From Iodobacter fluviatilis (GTDB taxonomy: Bacteria; Pseudomonadota; Gammaproteobacteria; Burkholderiales; Chitinibacteraceae), in NCBI RefSeq assembly GCF_900451195.1, contig NZ_UGHR01000001.1, positions 992,001-1,056,000 of the forward strand: a stretch of DNA of 64,000 bases, read 5' to 3'. Positions 1-8,745 of this stretch are shown here, one piece after another. Under the pieces are notes generated by a model. It did not search any database, was not told where the DNA came from, and was given only the letters and a program-made list of their open reading frames with translations. How positions within the stretch are numbered: the first letter of the stretch is position 1; every line of letters begins with the position of its first letter. The translations under genes and the position numbers were made by a program.

Positions 1-928
1 AGGCGGCATTCAAAGGCGTTTGAGTTTCTTTGGCGTTTTTAAAAATGGCAGCCATGGACGGGTGCTGCCAAAACTGCGGATATCGATCCGCATAGAGGGC
101 AAAGGCCACTTGATCATCGATTTGCGGCCAGCCCGATTCCCTTGCCGTTTTTACCCATAGCCGTGCATTTAAATACATCTCGGCATAGGGGGCTGATCGT
201 GTGGCATACCATTGCGCTAAAGTACGGTTAATTGCCTCAGCATCGAGGATGGCTTCTGCTTCATGGGGCTTTAATGTCAGCGTTGCCTGGCTGCCCCCGG
301 CGCTTTGTAGATGGGTGACTCTGCCGTCGATAGATAAAAAATACCAGTTAGAAACAGGCCCAAGCCACAGACTGATGCGCTCTTCACCCAGCAGCGCTAA
401 AAGTAAGGGCAATGTTCTGGGGTCAGCGGCTCTTAAATAGCGCTTACCTGCGTGCCCCTTTATTCTTTGCTGCATCATTCTGGCCAGCCATGCTGCCAGC
501 TCTTCACTACTCGCATGGCTTTGCAGCCAGGCGCATACAGGCAGCCCGCCAAAGCCTCTCTCTAGCAGTACCAGATTATTTTCTAAGGCAATCTGAATAG
601 ACTCTGCAAATAAAGGGTCTTCTTTGCCCTGCAATTGCACTAAATAGGGCAATTGGGCATAAGGCAAAGGCGGCTCGCTAAAAGTCAGCATGGTGATGCA
701 CCGGCCATCCCAAGCTGCTGTTCGGGAGTCTTGCAGAGTAGGTGTGTTTTCTGGTGGCGCAGCATCTGGCCCACCATCCAAGGGGCGTGGCTCGCCCAGC
801 ATGGGATCAATCAGCAGATAAAGCGCGACGTCTTGTTTTGACGATCCAATTTGTGCTGCCAGCTGTGTAATATGTGTCGGTTCTATAGCCAGTGGAGGCC
901 ATGGGTCAAAGAGTGCTGTGTTTTGCAT
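1..928 (-). CDS. DUF4123 domain protein, T6SS effector adaptor (partial)
   Basis: An open frame begins with ATG at 928 and stays open for 309 codons to the window edge, so the C-terminus is missing. The N-terminus contains the stretch VALYLLIDPMLGE, and later motifs such as LPYLVQLQG and GKRYLRAADPRTLPLLLALL are typical of the DUF4123 family as I know it. DUF4123 proteins (Tap/TEC type) bind the tip of a VgrG and load a cognate effector, acting in the cytoplasm before secretion. The start lies 17 bases after the stop of the upstream vgrG on the same strand, the usual vgrG-adaptor-effector order. The effector should therefore lie just left of this window. The family call rests on remembered motifs, not on a search. 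Confidence 0.75.
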   Translation of the reverse strand, partial: MQNTALFDPWPPLAIEPTHITQLAAQIGSSKQDVALYLLIDPMLGEPRPLDGGPDAAPPENTPTLQDSRTAAWDGRCITMLTFSEPPLPYAQLPYLVQLQGKEDPLFAESIQIALENNLVLLERGFGGLPVCAWLQSHASSEELAAWLARMMQQRIKGHAGKRYLRAADPRTLPLLLALLGEERISLWLGPVSNWYFLSIDGRVTHLQSAGGSQATLTLKPHEAEAILDAEAINRTLAQWYATRSAPYAEMYLNARLWVKTARESGWPQIDDQVAFALYADRYPQFWQHPSMAAIFKNAKETQTPLNAA

Positions 929-945
929 TGATTTTGGCCTGTGTA

Positions 946-3591
946 TCAAAGAACGGCTGCGCCGCCCGCAGCGGCATCTTTCATTTTTTGTGAACAATCC
1001 TTAGCTTGAACAAAGGGCACAAATTGGGGTGTTAAGCTCGCTGGGCCGCTCATATCATGATTCGCGCCTTTCACCGTAATCGTTCCCGGGCAGTGGATTT
1101 CGATGTTGCCGCCTTTTAGCCGGATATATCCGCCACCAGCCGTAACTAAAACTTCATCTTTAGCCGAAATACTGAGCAGCCCCTTGCAAGCAGTTACTTT
1201 CAGGTCTTTATCACCAGTGATTTCAATATCATCGCTCTGCGCTTGCAACTGGATTTTGCCTTTGGCTGCGATGAGCTTTAGCGCGACTTGGTCTTTTACC
1301 CCGGCTACAAACAGGCTGATGTTCTGGCGGACGTTGTGAATCCAGCGGCGGCCAGAGGTTTGATTGGTGTCTCTTTGGGCGACCAGATCTAAATTAGTAC
1401 CTGCGGTGAGGGTTTGGCTTTGTGGGCTGGTGATTGCCACTCCGTCCTCGCCGTGCAGCAGAATGATGCTCTGCTGGCCTGCTTGCTTTTCAGACTGGCT
1501 TTTACTGTCTTTATCCGTGTTCGTGCCTGCTTCTAGGCTTTTGCTTGCATGGATGTGATGGTGAAAATGGCCTTGGCTGTTTTTGTCACCTGGGCTATTG
1601 TCCGGATTAATCGTTTTATTGTCTTCGCCGGTTTCTATGGTGTCCGCAAGCTGGTTGGTGGCGGTTTCACCTAGGCTTTGAGCCAACGCTAAAGCTGATT
1701 CCAGCTGGCTTTGTGCGGGGCTGTGGTCAAGTTGTTTACCGCTGGCGCCACTTTTGGCTTCGGTGCTGATCAGCAGGCCATTGGCGCGGATTGCGCCTTG
1801 GTTATCCGTGCGCAGCTCGAAGCCTTCGCCGCGTGGCTCACCCTTACCATCGGTTCTTGGGTGGATCAGATAACCCAGGTTGAGCTGGGTTTTGCCGTGC
1901 TCGCTGGATAATTTGGTACGAACTTCGCCCTTAGTATCATCAAACAGCAGCTCGCCATACTGGGCACCTTCATGCTCTTTGGTTTTGATGCCAGACAGCG
2001 TTTTATTCGCTGGCAGTGCGCCTGCGCCACTAAAGGCAGGCACTGGGTGGCTGCCGTTATAAACGACCCCAGTGACTACAGGACGGTCGATATCGCCTTC
2101 AACAAAGCTGATGGTCACTTCCTGGCCGATGCGCGGGATGAACTGATGCCCCCAGCCTGCGCCAGCCGATGGCGCGGCGACGCGTATCCAGCAGGAGGAT
2201 TTGTCATCTAGGTTGGCACCAAACTCGGGGTGCTCAGCGGCACGCTGCCAGTGAAATTGTACTTTTATTCTCCCCTGCTCATCGGTGTGGACTTCTGATC
2301 CGGCAGGGCCAACTACCGTGGCGGTTTGCAGGCCTGGGCTGGTGGGCTTGGTAAATTCTTGCTCGCCCAGATGGCTGAGCACAGGCTGGCCGCGTCTTTG
2401 CGCGGTAAAGTCCGCCAGGTAAGGCGCGTTGTCATTACCAGAAGTGGCAAGTAGGCTGGGTGCAACCAGGCCAAGTTGCTGGCTTAAATCTGCAGGTAAA
2501 TTATTGTTGGCGGTGAATGTCAGCCCGGTAATGGCAAATTCGCGCTGCTCTGCGCTATCCCATTCGTGCGCGGGGTGATCTTCCAGACGGAACCATTGCC
2601 CAGCCTGCAGGCTGCGTAATGTGCCAGAGCCGGTAAATGATTTTTTTTGCCCATCTAAAGCATCCTGACGCAGCTTGGCATCATTGCTGAGCTGATCCGA
2701 ATCGCTGGCGTAATAATGTGTTTGCGGGTCGTAATATTCGAGGCTGGTCTGGATTTGTTGCCCGCCATCACCCTGATCAATGGCGCTGTCGCTTAAGCTG
2801 TGGCTGGTATTGGCGGCTTTGTAATCAAAGCTGGCAAGGGCCACCGAGCTGCTGCCAATTTGCCGTTGGGTATTCCATGCGGTAAGCGAATCACTTTCTT
2901 CTGTGGCGTCCGCCCGATGGAATCTCACCGCAGATTCTGCCGCTTCGGGCAGGCCAAAAGCATCGTCAAATACAATAAGCTGAACCTGAGGTGTGTCTCC
3001 GGGCAAATGCTCAAAGCGCCATGCCAAGCCACTTTCTTTCATTAAGCGGCATAAAAAGGCGTAATCATCTTCGCGGTATTGCAGGCAGTAAGAGCGCGGC
3101 GGGTATTCTGCCGATAGTTTGAAATCCAGCGTTTGTACCGAGGCAAACACAGGATTTTTGGCCTGATGCTCCGCCAGTACCTGCTTAATCAGATCTGGAA
3201 TAGATAAATCCTGAAATACACGGGAAGTGCGGCGGTATCTGAGCAGCGCGAATGGCGGCTCTACGGTAATAGAATATTTAGCGAAGCCACCATCTGAGCC
3301 TAAAAGCTGCGCCTGCGAGATGACGCCACAGCGCTCGATCGCATCGCCATTAGCATCGGCCACGGCCAGAACAACCGGCAGGCCAAGCAGCGATTTAAGC
3401 TCTAAGGCCGCATCAGATGACAGGCAATCTATCTGATAGCGATAGGCCTGATTAATCCCCTCGCTGCCTGTTACACGCTGAGGTAAAAGCTGCTCGCCCC
3501 ACGCTACGCCATCGCCCAGTTGGAGAGAGATAAGACGCTGCTCTTGACTAAACGCAGAGGCAAATGAAGCAAGCAGATCACTAAGATTCAT
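946..3591 (-). CDS. vgrG: Type VI secretion system spike protein VgrG
   Basis: 881 residues. The N-terminal half is the gp27/gp44-like base (motifs RYQIDCLS, FALLRYRRTSRVFQ, CLQYREDDYAFLCRLM). Next comes the gp5-like OB fold (TVVGPAGSEVHTDEQGRIKV, then SCWIRV and GWGHQFIPRIGQEV). After that come a long repetitive needle and a DUF2345-type region with a His-rich patch (GHFHHHIHASKS). It forms the trimeric tip of the Hcp tube that punctures target cells. It closely resembles the VgrG at 56501-59626 through most of its length but ends soon after the DUF2345 region, without that protein's coiled-coil tail. It is followed by a DUF4123 adaptor gene, so its cargo is probably loaded non-covalently. 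The ATG at 3591 begins a convincing N-terminus (MNLSDLLASF). Confidence 0.97.
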   Translation of the reverse strand: MNLSDLLASFASAFSQEQRLISLQLGDGVAWGEQLLPQRVTGSEGINQAYRYQIDCLSSDAALELKSLLGLPVVLAVADANGDAIERCGVISQAQLLGSDGGFAKYSITVEPPFALLRYRRTSRVFQDLSIPDLIKQVLAEHQAKNPVFASVQTLDFKLSAEYPPRSYCLQYREDDYAFLCRLMKESGLAWRFEHLPGDTPQVQLIVFDDAFGLPEAAESAVRFHRADATEESDSLTAWNTQRQIGSSSVALASFDYKAANTSHSLSDSAIDQGDGGQQIQTSLEYYDPQTHYYASDSDQLSNDAKLRQDALDGQKKSFTGSGTLRSLQAGQWFRLEDHPAHEWDSAEQREFAITGLTFTANNNLPADLSQQLGLVAPSLLATSGNDNAPYLADFTAQRRGQPVLSHLGEQEFTKPTSPGLQTATVVGPAGSEVHTDEQGRIKVQFHWQRAAEHPEFGANLDDKSSCWIRVAAPSAGAGWGHQFIPRIGQEVTISFVEGDIDRPVVTGVVYNGSHPVPAFSGAGALPANKTLSGIKTKEHEGAQYGELLFDDTKGEVRTKLSSEHGKTQLNLGYLIHPRTDGKGEPRGEGFELRTDNQGAIRANGLLISTEAKSGASGKQLDHSPAQSQLESALALAQSLGETATNQLADTIETGEDNKTINPDNSPGDKNSQGHFHHHIHASKSLEAGTNTDKDSKSQSEKQAGQQSIILLHGEDGVAITSPQSQTLTAGTNLDLVAQRDTNQTSGRRWIHNVRQNISLFVAGVKDQVALKLIAAKGKIQLQAQSDDIEITGDKDLKVTACKGLLSISAKDEVLVTAGGGYIRLKGGNIEIHCPGTITVKGANHDMSGPASLTPQFVPFVQAKDCSQKMKDAAAGGAAVL

Positions 3592-4210
3592 GATAAATCA
3601 ACGATGTATGGCGACCGTAAAATATTACACGAAGCTTTAAGTTACCTGTTTTGTGATTTACCCTATTTGTGTATATTTACTAATTTATTAGCCAATTAAT
3701 GTAAGCAAAACAATGTATGCGCTAAAAATGATTATGCAGAACTTCAAAAAATAGTAAACGTCATTAAAGTAGGGAGAGGTAATACCAGATTGCCCGGCTC
3801 CTAAGTTGCTGATCAAAGGTAATTTGTGAGAAGTGCAAAACCGATAGCCGTGGTAAAGAGATGAAAGCATGGTGGATCCAGCCTGACTGACGCCCAGCCT
3901 CGGCTGAAGTAGCCGCCAGAAAGATAGTTATCTTTATTGGCAGCAATAAGGATATGCCCGTTAGGATCCATGATCCGGTCTGCGCCGGTGTGCACAGTGC
4001 CCTTCGTAATAAGCGCTTGAGAATAACGGGCATGCAAGTGATTTGCTGATCATGCTGATGATCAGGTAATCAACACCTAAAACACCGCCTAGAAGGGCAC
4101 AGGCGCAGCCACAAGGCAAATTCAGCTTGCAGCTGGTTTGTAAGTCTAAGCGAAATACTGAATGCGCTATTGCAGCCCTCACGCTGGTTGCGCTTTTAAA
4201 GTGGGCATGT
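3592..4210 (-). other. Intergenic stretch with possible decayed coding remnant
   Basis: No convincing complete gene lies between vgrG and the lipoprotein gene. The minus strand has a 74-codon open frame (4037-3813) with a protein-like stretch (TGADRIMDPNGHILIAANKD) that ends abruptly. It could be the remains of a displaced effector or of another gene. I do not recognise the family and cannot exclude chance. Confidence 0.25.
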
Positions 4211-4996
4211 TTACTGGCTTTTACGCCACTCTGCATCCTGCTGCTGCATTAGCTTGTGCCACTGCTGGCGCATGGCGGGGAGAAATGCAGGGGGTGCTCC
4301 GGCAAAATCCTTTTCATCGGCGTAGCAGCCTGGTAAAGGCAGCTCGTCAAAGCCAGCCGTTTTCTTGCTGTTAAGCAGAGCTTGCTGGCTGCTGCGGCTG
4401 CAATCAGCAAGTAGTGGTGTACCCGACAACTGGCCGGTATCTGTATCCCGCCAAGTTACACCGAAGCGGTCTATGCCCCGCAAGCCGTATTTAGCCTTGC
4501 CTGCATGCAAAATAAGCTTGTAACTATGCGGGCTGACATCGCCGGTGCAGGTCTGGCTGTATCCAAGTATGGTTTCCATTACCCCATCACCATTCAGATC
4601 TGCCACGCGGGTGGCGGCCGGATCAAACGCGGCCACCACATCAAGCGGGCACTGCTCCACCCCGTCCTGCAGCAGCCATAGCCGCCGGGGCTTACCGGCA
4701 CTGAGTAAATAATGGGCCGCGTAGACATGTGCATCACGCATATCATCAGATCCATCTTTAGAGGGCTGAAAATCACCCTCAGCCTGGCTGAGCAGCAGCA
4801 GATTATCGCCACTTTTATCCTGCCAGCGTAATGCCTGCAGCAGCTTGCCCTGAATGCTGATTCCGGGGGGGATATCTTTCACTTTGCTGAGCAAGGTAAG
4901 TGGGGCAGAAGCAGGGCTTTTATCCGCCTGCACCGGCTGGCTGGGTTGCTTGCATGCCGTAAGAGCCAGCAGCGCTGCCGCTAATATAAATCGCAT
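4211..4996 (-). CDS. Predicted lipoprotein with a calcium-type DLNGDG motif
   Basis: 261 residues. The N-terminus has a signal peptide and lipobox (AALLALTAC), predicting an acylated cysteine and an envelope location. The middle contains RVADLNGDGVMETILGYSQT, a D-x-N-x-D-G element as in FG-GAP/calcium-binding folds. It is followed by CTGDVSPHSYKLILHAGKAK, which resembles the M949_RS01915-type family often annotated as surface polysaccharide related; that name is weak evidence of function. The gene is monocistronic and divergent from the transporter operon starting at 5286. No function is assigned. Confidence 0.75.
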   Translation of the reverse strand: MRFILAAALLALTACKQPSQPVQADKSPASAPLTLLSKVKDIPPGISIQGKLLQALRWQDKSGDNLLLLSQAEGDFQPSKDGSDDMRDAHVYAAHYLLSAGKPRRLWLLQDGVEQCPLDVVAAFDPAATRVADLNGDGVMETILGYSQTCTGDVSPHSYKLILHAGKAKYGLRGIDRFGVTWRDTDTGQLSGTPLLADCSRSSQQALLNSKKTAGFDELPLPGCYADEKDFAGAPPAFLPAMRQQWHKLMQQQDAEWRKSQ

Positions 4997-5285
4997 CTGG
5001 ATATTTTCCTTATGGCCAAACTATAGATACTGACTTTCATGATTCTTTATCAAAAAAGCGCTTTGAGCGCATTTTACGCAAGATCTGTTAATGCCACTTA
5101 TCTCTTCAGGCCATCAAGATCTTTGTACTTTAATATTCTATTTAATTATATAAATCTAATATTAAATTCTTTTTTAATATTTAAATCGTCAGGCATGATG
5201 CATTCATTGCAGTTGATTACCAAATTCTGAATCTTCTATCCAAGATTCACCTCAGTTTTAATATAACTTGATAAGAGAATTAATC

Positions 5286-6089
5286 ATGAAACGCTCACTA
5301 TTACTAGCTTTGATCCTTACGACGATTGCTGGCCCAGCCTTGGCTGATAAGCTGGACGATATCAAAAAAGCGGGTGTATTACGTGTAGCCGCTTTTGACA
5401 GCAATCCGCCTTTTGGCTTTGTAAACGAAACCACCCGTCAGTTGGTGGGCTTTGATGTGGAAATCGCTCAGGCGATTGCTAAAAAGCTGGGGGTAAAGCT
5501 GGAGCTGTTGGCAACGAATCCGGCCAATCGCATTCCTTTACTCACTGCAAATAAAGTGGACTTGGTTGCGGCTAACTTTACGGTTACCGAAGAGCGCCGT
5601 AAGCAGGTTGAATTCAGCACGCCCTACTTTGCCACTGGGCAAAAATTTATCGCCAGAAAAGGCGTGCTTAAAACTCCTGAAGATATCGCCAAACTGCGCA
5701 TCGGTGTAGATAAAGGCACCACGCAGGAAACCCTGCTGCGCGAAAAATACCCAAGCACTCCTGTAGTGGCTTATGACGATACGCCATTGGCTTTCACCGC
5801 GCTGCGTAATGGCAATGTACAAGCCATTACCCAAGATGACGCCAAGCTGCTGGCATTGCTGGCCAATGCGCCGGACAAAACCAAATACGAGATTTCCCCT
5901 TTTGCATTGACCCGTGAATATCAGGCCATTGGTATTCCGCGTGGCGAAGAGCGCCTGAGCAAAGAGGTGAACGGCGCCTTGCTGGAGCTAGAGAAATCTG
6001 GTCAGGCAAAGAAGATTTATGATCACTGGTTTGGCCCGAAAAGCCGTGCAGCTCTACCGCGTGATTTTAAGATTGGTGACAAGGTTTAA
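5286..6089 (+). CDS. Amino-acid ABC transporter periplasmic binding protein
   Basis: About 267 residues from the ATG at 5286. That start gives a clean signal peptide (MKRSLLLALILTTIAGPALA) and was preferred over a TTG 18 bases upstream. It is a family 3 solute-binding protein: motifs GVLRVAAFDSNPPFGFV, LVGFDVEIAQAIAKKLGV, DLVAANFTVTEERRKQV and LRIGVDKGTTQE. These proteins capture polar amino acids in the periplasm for an ABC importer; the exact substrate cannot be read from sequence. Two permease genes follow, separated from this gene by a strong intrinsic terminator (6265-6297), so the binding protein is probably made in excess. No ATPase gene is in the operon. Confidence 0.93.
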   Translation: MKRSLLLALILTTIAGPALADKLDDIKKAGVLRVAAFDSNPPFGFVNETTRQLVGFDVEIAQAIAKKLGVKLELLATNPANRIPLLTANKVDLVAANFTVTEERRKQVEFSTPYFATGQKFIARKGVLKTPEDIAKLRIGVDKGTTQETLLREKYPSTPVVAYDDTPLAFTALRNGNVQAITQDDAKLLALLANAPDKTKYEISPFALTREYQAIGIPRGEERLSKEVNGALLELEKSGQAKKIYDHWFGPKSRAALPRDFKIGDKV

Positions 6090-6264
6090 TTAAGCGATTC
6101 TCTCTCTGAGCCTTGCAAACATGGTGTTTGCAAGGTCGCTGGAAGTGTTTTTTGTAGGTGCAGTAAACAGGTATTTGCAATTTTCGGATGAAACAGAAAG
6201 CAACCGTAATGAGCTTTACCTGCGCTTTAGACATTGTTTTATCTCCTGGTATCGACATTTTTTA

Positions 6265-6297
6265 GCGCAAGGGTTTGCCCTTGCGCATTTTTTTATT
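6265..6297 (+). terminator. Intrinsic terminator/attenuator inside the transporter operon
   Basis: Perfect 9-bp stem (GCGCAAGGG / CCCTTGCGC) with a 4-base loop, followed at once by A and a run of T. It lies between the binding-protein gene and the first permease, ending about a dozen bases before the permease start. It probably sets a lower level of permease expression. Confidence 0.85.
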
Positions 6298-6309
6298 GGA
6301 GTAAGGGAA

Positions 6310-7044
6310 ATGAATCCCCCCGCATGGCTGGGCAATGGCTGGCTGGATTGGCCGCATATTCTGACGCTGGGCCAAGGTTTGCTGATTACCTTATTACTCT
6401 CTGTGGCCGTGATTTTCACAGGAACACTGGCGGGCGTGGCGCTGGGTATTGCCCGCCATCAATCACGCAGCCGGATTCTGGCGCTGCCGCATCATCTGAT
6501 CCGCAATATCCCGCTGCTGGTGCAAGTGCTGTTCTGGTATTTTGCCGTGGGCTCCTTGCTGCCCGAGGATTGGATGCTTTGGCTCAATAGCCCGCATATG
6601 CTCTGGCAGGCAGGGGATATTTTTCTTGGCCTGCCCTCGTTTGAGTTTATCGCTGCATGGGTGGCTTTGTCGCTCTACGCCATGGCCTTTATTGCCGAAG
6701 ATATTCGCTCTGGCATGAATGCCGTGGGCCAGGGCCAATGGAATGCGGGCCGCGCTTTGGGGCTGCGCCCACTGGATGTTTTGCGCTGGGTGATCTGGCC
6801 GCAGGCGATTAAAACTGCATGGCCGCCGCTCTTAGGGCAATGGCTGAACACCATTAAAAACACTTCGCTGACCATGGCCATTGGCGTGATGGAGCTCTCT
6901 TACCGTTCACGCCAGATCGACGCTCAAACCCTGCTGACCTTCCAATCTTTTGCCGTGGCCAGCGTGTTCTATGTACTGCTGATCGTGCTGGTGCAGCGCA
7001 CTTTGGCAAAACCTGAAGCTAGGCCTGTACGGAGGTGGGCATGA
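6310..7044 (+). CDS. Amino-acid ABC transporter permease (first)
   Basis: 244 residues from the ATG at 6310 (MNPPAWLGNG), preceded by GTAAGGGAA. A longer open frame upstream was rejected because it would include the terminator hairpin. Typical His/Glu/Gln family inner-membrane permease: segments LGQGLLITLLLSVAVIFTG and RNIPLLVQVLFWYFAV, and the EAA-like loop (GMNAVGQGQWNAGRALGL, then VIWPQAI) that contacts the ATPase. The stop overlaps the ATG of the next permease (ATGA at 7041-7044). It pairs with that protein as a heterodimeric channel similar to GltJ/GltK. Confidence 0.93.
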   Translation: MNPPAWLGNGWLDWPHILTLGQGLLITLLLSVAVIFTGTLAGVALGIARHQSRSRILALPHHLIRNIPLLVQVLFWYFAVGSLLPEDWMLWLNSPHMLWQAGDIFLGLPSFEFIAAWVALSLYAMAFIAEDIRSGMNAVGQGQWNAGRALGLRPLDVLRWVIWPQAIKTAWPPLLGQWLNTIKNTSLTMAIGVMELSYRSRQIDAQTLLTFQSFAVASVFYVLLIVLVQRTLAKPEARPVRRWA

Positions 7045-7721
7045 ATACCGCGGTGATTAGCAATAATCTGTTGTTCTTTTTTGTCGGCGCATGGCCCAAC
7101 GGCCCGTTGGGCGGCATAGCCCTGACGCTGATTCTGGCATCTAGCGCTGCCGTCCTCGCCAGTATTTTAGGGCTGGTCTGGGGCATTAGCCTCACGCTAA
7201 GCCAGGGCTGGCTGCGGCGGATTTTGCTGGCAGTCTGCGAGCTGCTGCGCGCTATTCCGGTTTTGCTGCTGATATTTTGGTGCTACTTCTTACTGCCGAT
7301 TGCCTTTGGCATCGACATCCCCGGCGTGCTCACCGTGATTGCCGCGCTGTCGCTGGTTTCTGGCGCCTATCTCGCTTACACCGTGCAATCGGGCATACGC
7401 GCCGTGCCGGATGGCCAGTGGGAAGCCGCTCACGCCAGTGGCCTGAACCGCTATCAAGTCTTGCGCCTTGTTATCCTGCCGCAAGCGCTGCGTATTGTGC
7501 AGCCCTCTTTTGTAAATCAGTGGGTGGTGCTGGTAAAAGACACCTCGCTGGCTTATATCGTTGGCGTGGCCGAATTCACCTTCGTCGCCAGCCAGGTCAA
7601 CAGCCGCGAGCAAGTCTACCCGCTGGAAGTCTTCGGCTTCATCGCCCTGGTGTACCTGCTGCTATGCACCGCCGTGCAATGGCTGGGGAAGCGGGTGCTG
7701 GCTAGGCGTTTGGTGGCTTAG
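7041..7721 (+). CDS. Amino-acid ABC transporter permease (second)
   Basis: 226 residues from the ATG at 7041, which has a strong Shine-Dalgarno (GGAGGTG, 7031-7037). Inner-membrane permease of the polar amino-acid family: ELLRAIPVLLLIFWCYFLLP, the EAA loop (IRAVPDGQWEAAHASGL, then VILPQALRIVQPS) and VKDTSLAYIVGVAEF. GltK-like partner of the preceding permease. A strong terminator follows at 7809, so the transcript ends without an ATP-binding subunit; the transporter must borrow one encoded elsewhere. Confidence 0.93.
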   Translation: MNTAVISNNLLFFFVGAWPNGPLGGIALTLILASSAAVLASILGLVWGISLTLSQGWLRRILLAVCELLRAIPVLLLIFWCYFLLPIAFGIDIPGVLTVIAALSLVSGAYLAYTVQSGIRAVPDGQWEAAHASGLNRYQVLRLVILPQALRIVQPSFVNQWVVLVKDTSLAYIVGVAEFTFVASQVNSREQVYPLEVFGFIALVYLLLCTAVQWLGKRVLARRLVA

Positions 7722-7808
7722 CTCTGCAGGGAAGCAGGCCATTTGATTTCACAAGATAAAGCTTCATTTTAGGTAAGTGATTTTTGCACCATAATTCTGG
7801 CATTACCC

Positions 7809-7846
7809 ACGGGCAAAACAGCTGATGTTTTGCCCGTTTCTTTTTG
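7809..7846 (+). terminator. Intrinsic terminator after the permease operon
   Basis: Perfect 12-bp stem (ACGGGCAAAACA / TGTTTTGCCCGT) with loop GCTGA, followed by a T-rich tract. It closes the transporter operon and isolates the PRD/SFCGS operon downstream. Confidence 0.92.
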
Positions 7847-7914
7847 TAACGTCCCCCGCCTTAGCTCAAAGCCTCACAGGGCAGTTTCAAGCAAATTCTT
7901 CCACTTCCCCTCAA

Positions 7915-7936
7915 ATTTCCACTTTGTAGTGGAAAT
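7915..7936 (+). promoter_or_regulatory. Candidate operator palindrome upstream of the PRD/SFCGS operon
   Basis: Perfect inverted repeat ATTTCCACT-TTGT-AGTGGAAAT about 85 bases before the start at 8022. A further TTCCACTT half-site lies just upstream near 7899. The position suits an activator site. The obvious candidate ligand is the HTH/PRD regulator encoded at 14382-16298, but that link is inferred. Confidence 0.5.
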
Positions 7937-8021
7937 AAAACAGGTACAAAGCGCAGCTCACTTTGCTTACGATGAGTCATCGAATTAATCACAGCTAGCT
8001 ATCACAGGCTTGGGAGAAAAC

Positions 8022-8342
8022 ATGGGTGAAATTGCAGAAGTAAGCGATGTAGAGATTCAGGCTTTGGCCGAGCGGGTGCTGGGTGAGATTACGGAGTTGC
8101 TGGAGGTGGAAAACAAATACCTCAGCGATGTGCAGCAAATGAAAATGGATGCACATATCAAGGCGATGGCGCGGCGTTCTTTAACGGGTGAGGGCCTGCC
8201 TGATTTTGATGCTGATTTATTTGATGAGATTTCAGCCCCTGCGATGCGGCTATCCGAAACGGTGACGGCGATGTTTGGTAATTTGCCAAACAAGGAAGCG
8301 CTACTGTTATCGATTCATTTTGAAATGGCAAAAAGTAAATAG
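8022..8342 (+). CDS. Small PRD-domain protein (EF_0829/AHA_3910-like)
   Basis: 106 residues from the ATG at 8022, which has a GGGAGA ribosome site; a TTG 12 bases upstream is less likely. The sequence (VQALAERVLG-like N-terminus, then a helical region ending ALLLSIHFEMAK) matches the helical PTS-regulation domain without any DNA-binding domain. As I recall, a stand-alone PRD protein of this size is the first member of an uncharacterised cluster known from Enterococcus faecalis and Aeromonas hydrophila. PRDs are normally phosphorylated on histidine by PTS proteins; the conserved-looking His near the C-terminus (SIHFEMAK) is a candidate. It heads an operon of five closely spaced genes. Confidence 0.75.
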   Translation: MGEIAEVSDVEIQALAERVLGEITELLEVENKYLSDVQQMKMDAHIKAMARRSLTGEGLPDFDADLFDEISAPAMRLSETVTAMFGNLPNKEALLLSIHFEMAKSK

Positions 8343-8382
8343 TGTTTTTCAGTATTTTTTCATTCAAGAAAAGGAAATTGAA

Positions 8383-8745
8383 ATGACTCAAATCACCGTG
8401 GTAATTGGCGATCGTTTAGGTAAAGGTCAAAAAGTAGGCGCTGGCGTTGAATTGGCACAAGGGCGTGCAGTGGTGATTCCGGGTGTGGCTGCGGATATGA
8501 AGCTGGGTGATGTGATGAAGGCTGAAAACGCGCAGCTGGGTATTTCATTTTGTGGCAGTGGCGGGGCAGGGGCGATTACGGCGCAAACCAAGCATGGCTA
8601 TAAGGCCAAGTATGGGATGCGCTCGGTAGAAGAAGGTGTGGCTGCCATTGAGGCGGGTTACACCGTTCTGGGCTTTGGTTTTATGGATAAGGAAGAGCTG
8701 GGCCAGCGTTTGGTTATGGCTTATCAGAAAAAGTACGGCAATTAA
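8383..8745 (+). CDS. Glycine-rich SFCGS-family protein
   Basis: 120 residues from the ATG at 8383 (AAGGAAA ribosome site). The family signature SFCGSGGAGAIT is present, and the N-terminus (ITVVIGDRLGKGQKVGAGVE) is beta-rich. The family (Gly_rich_SFCGS) has no assigned function as far as I know. The cysteine followed by a glycine/serine loop resembles the phosphorylated Cys loop of PTS EIIB domains (C-G-S-G-x-G-x-S), so a phosphocarrier role is possible; this is inference. Its stop codon directly abuts the next ATG, so translation is probably coupled to the DUF4312 gene. Confidence 0.85.
   Translation: MTQITVVIGDRLGKGQKVGAGVELAQGRAVVIPGVAADMKLGDVMKAENAQLGISFCGSGGAGAITAQTKHGYKAKYGMRSVEEGVAAIEAGYTVLGFGFMDKEELGQRLVMAYQKKYGN

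Noticed and set aside
1103..3436. Many plus-strand open frames opposite vgrG
   Set aside because: They are antisense shadows of a well-conserved VgrG coding frame, with no ribosome sites or recognisable domains.
6121..6309. Longer N-terminus for the first permease
   Set aside because: The extension would run through a strong terminator hairpin and has no permease homology; the ATG at 6310 fits family length.
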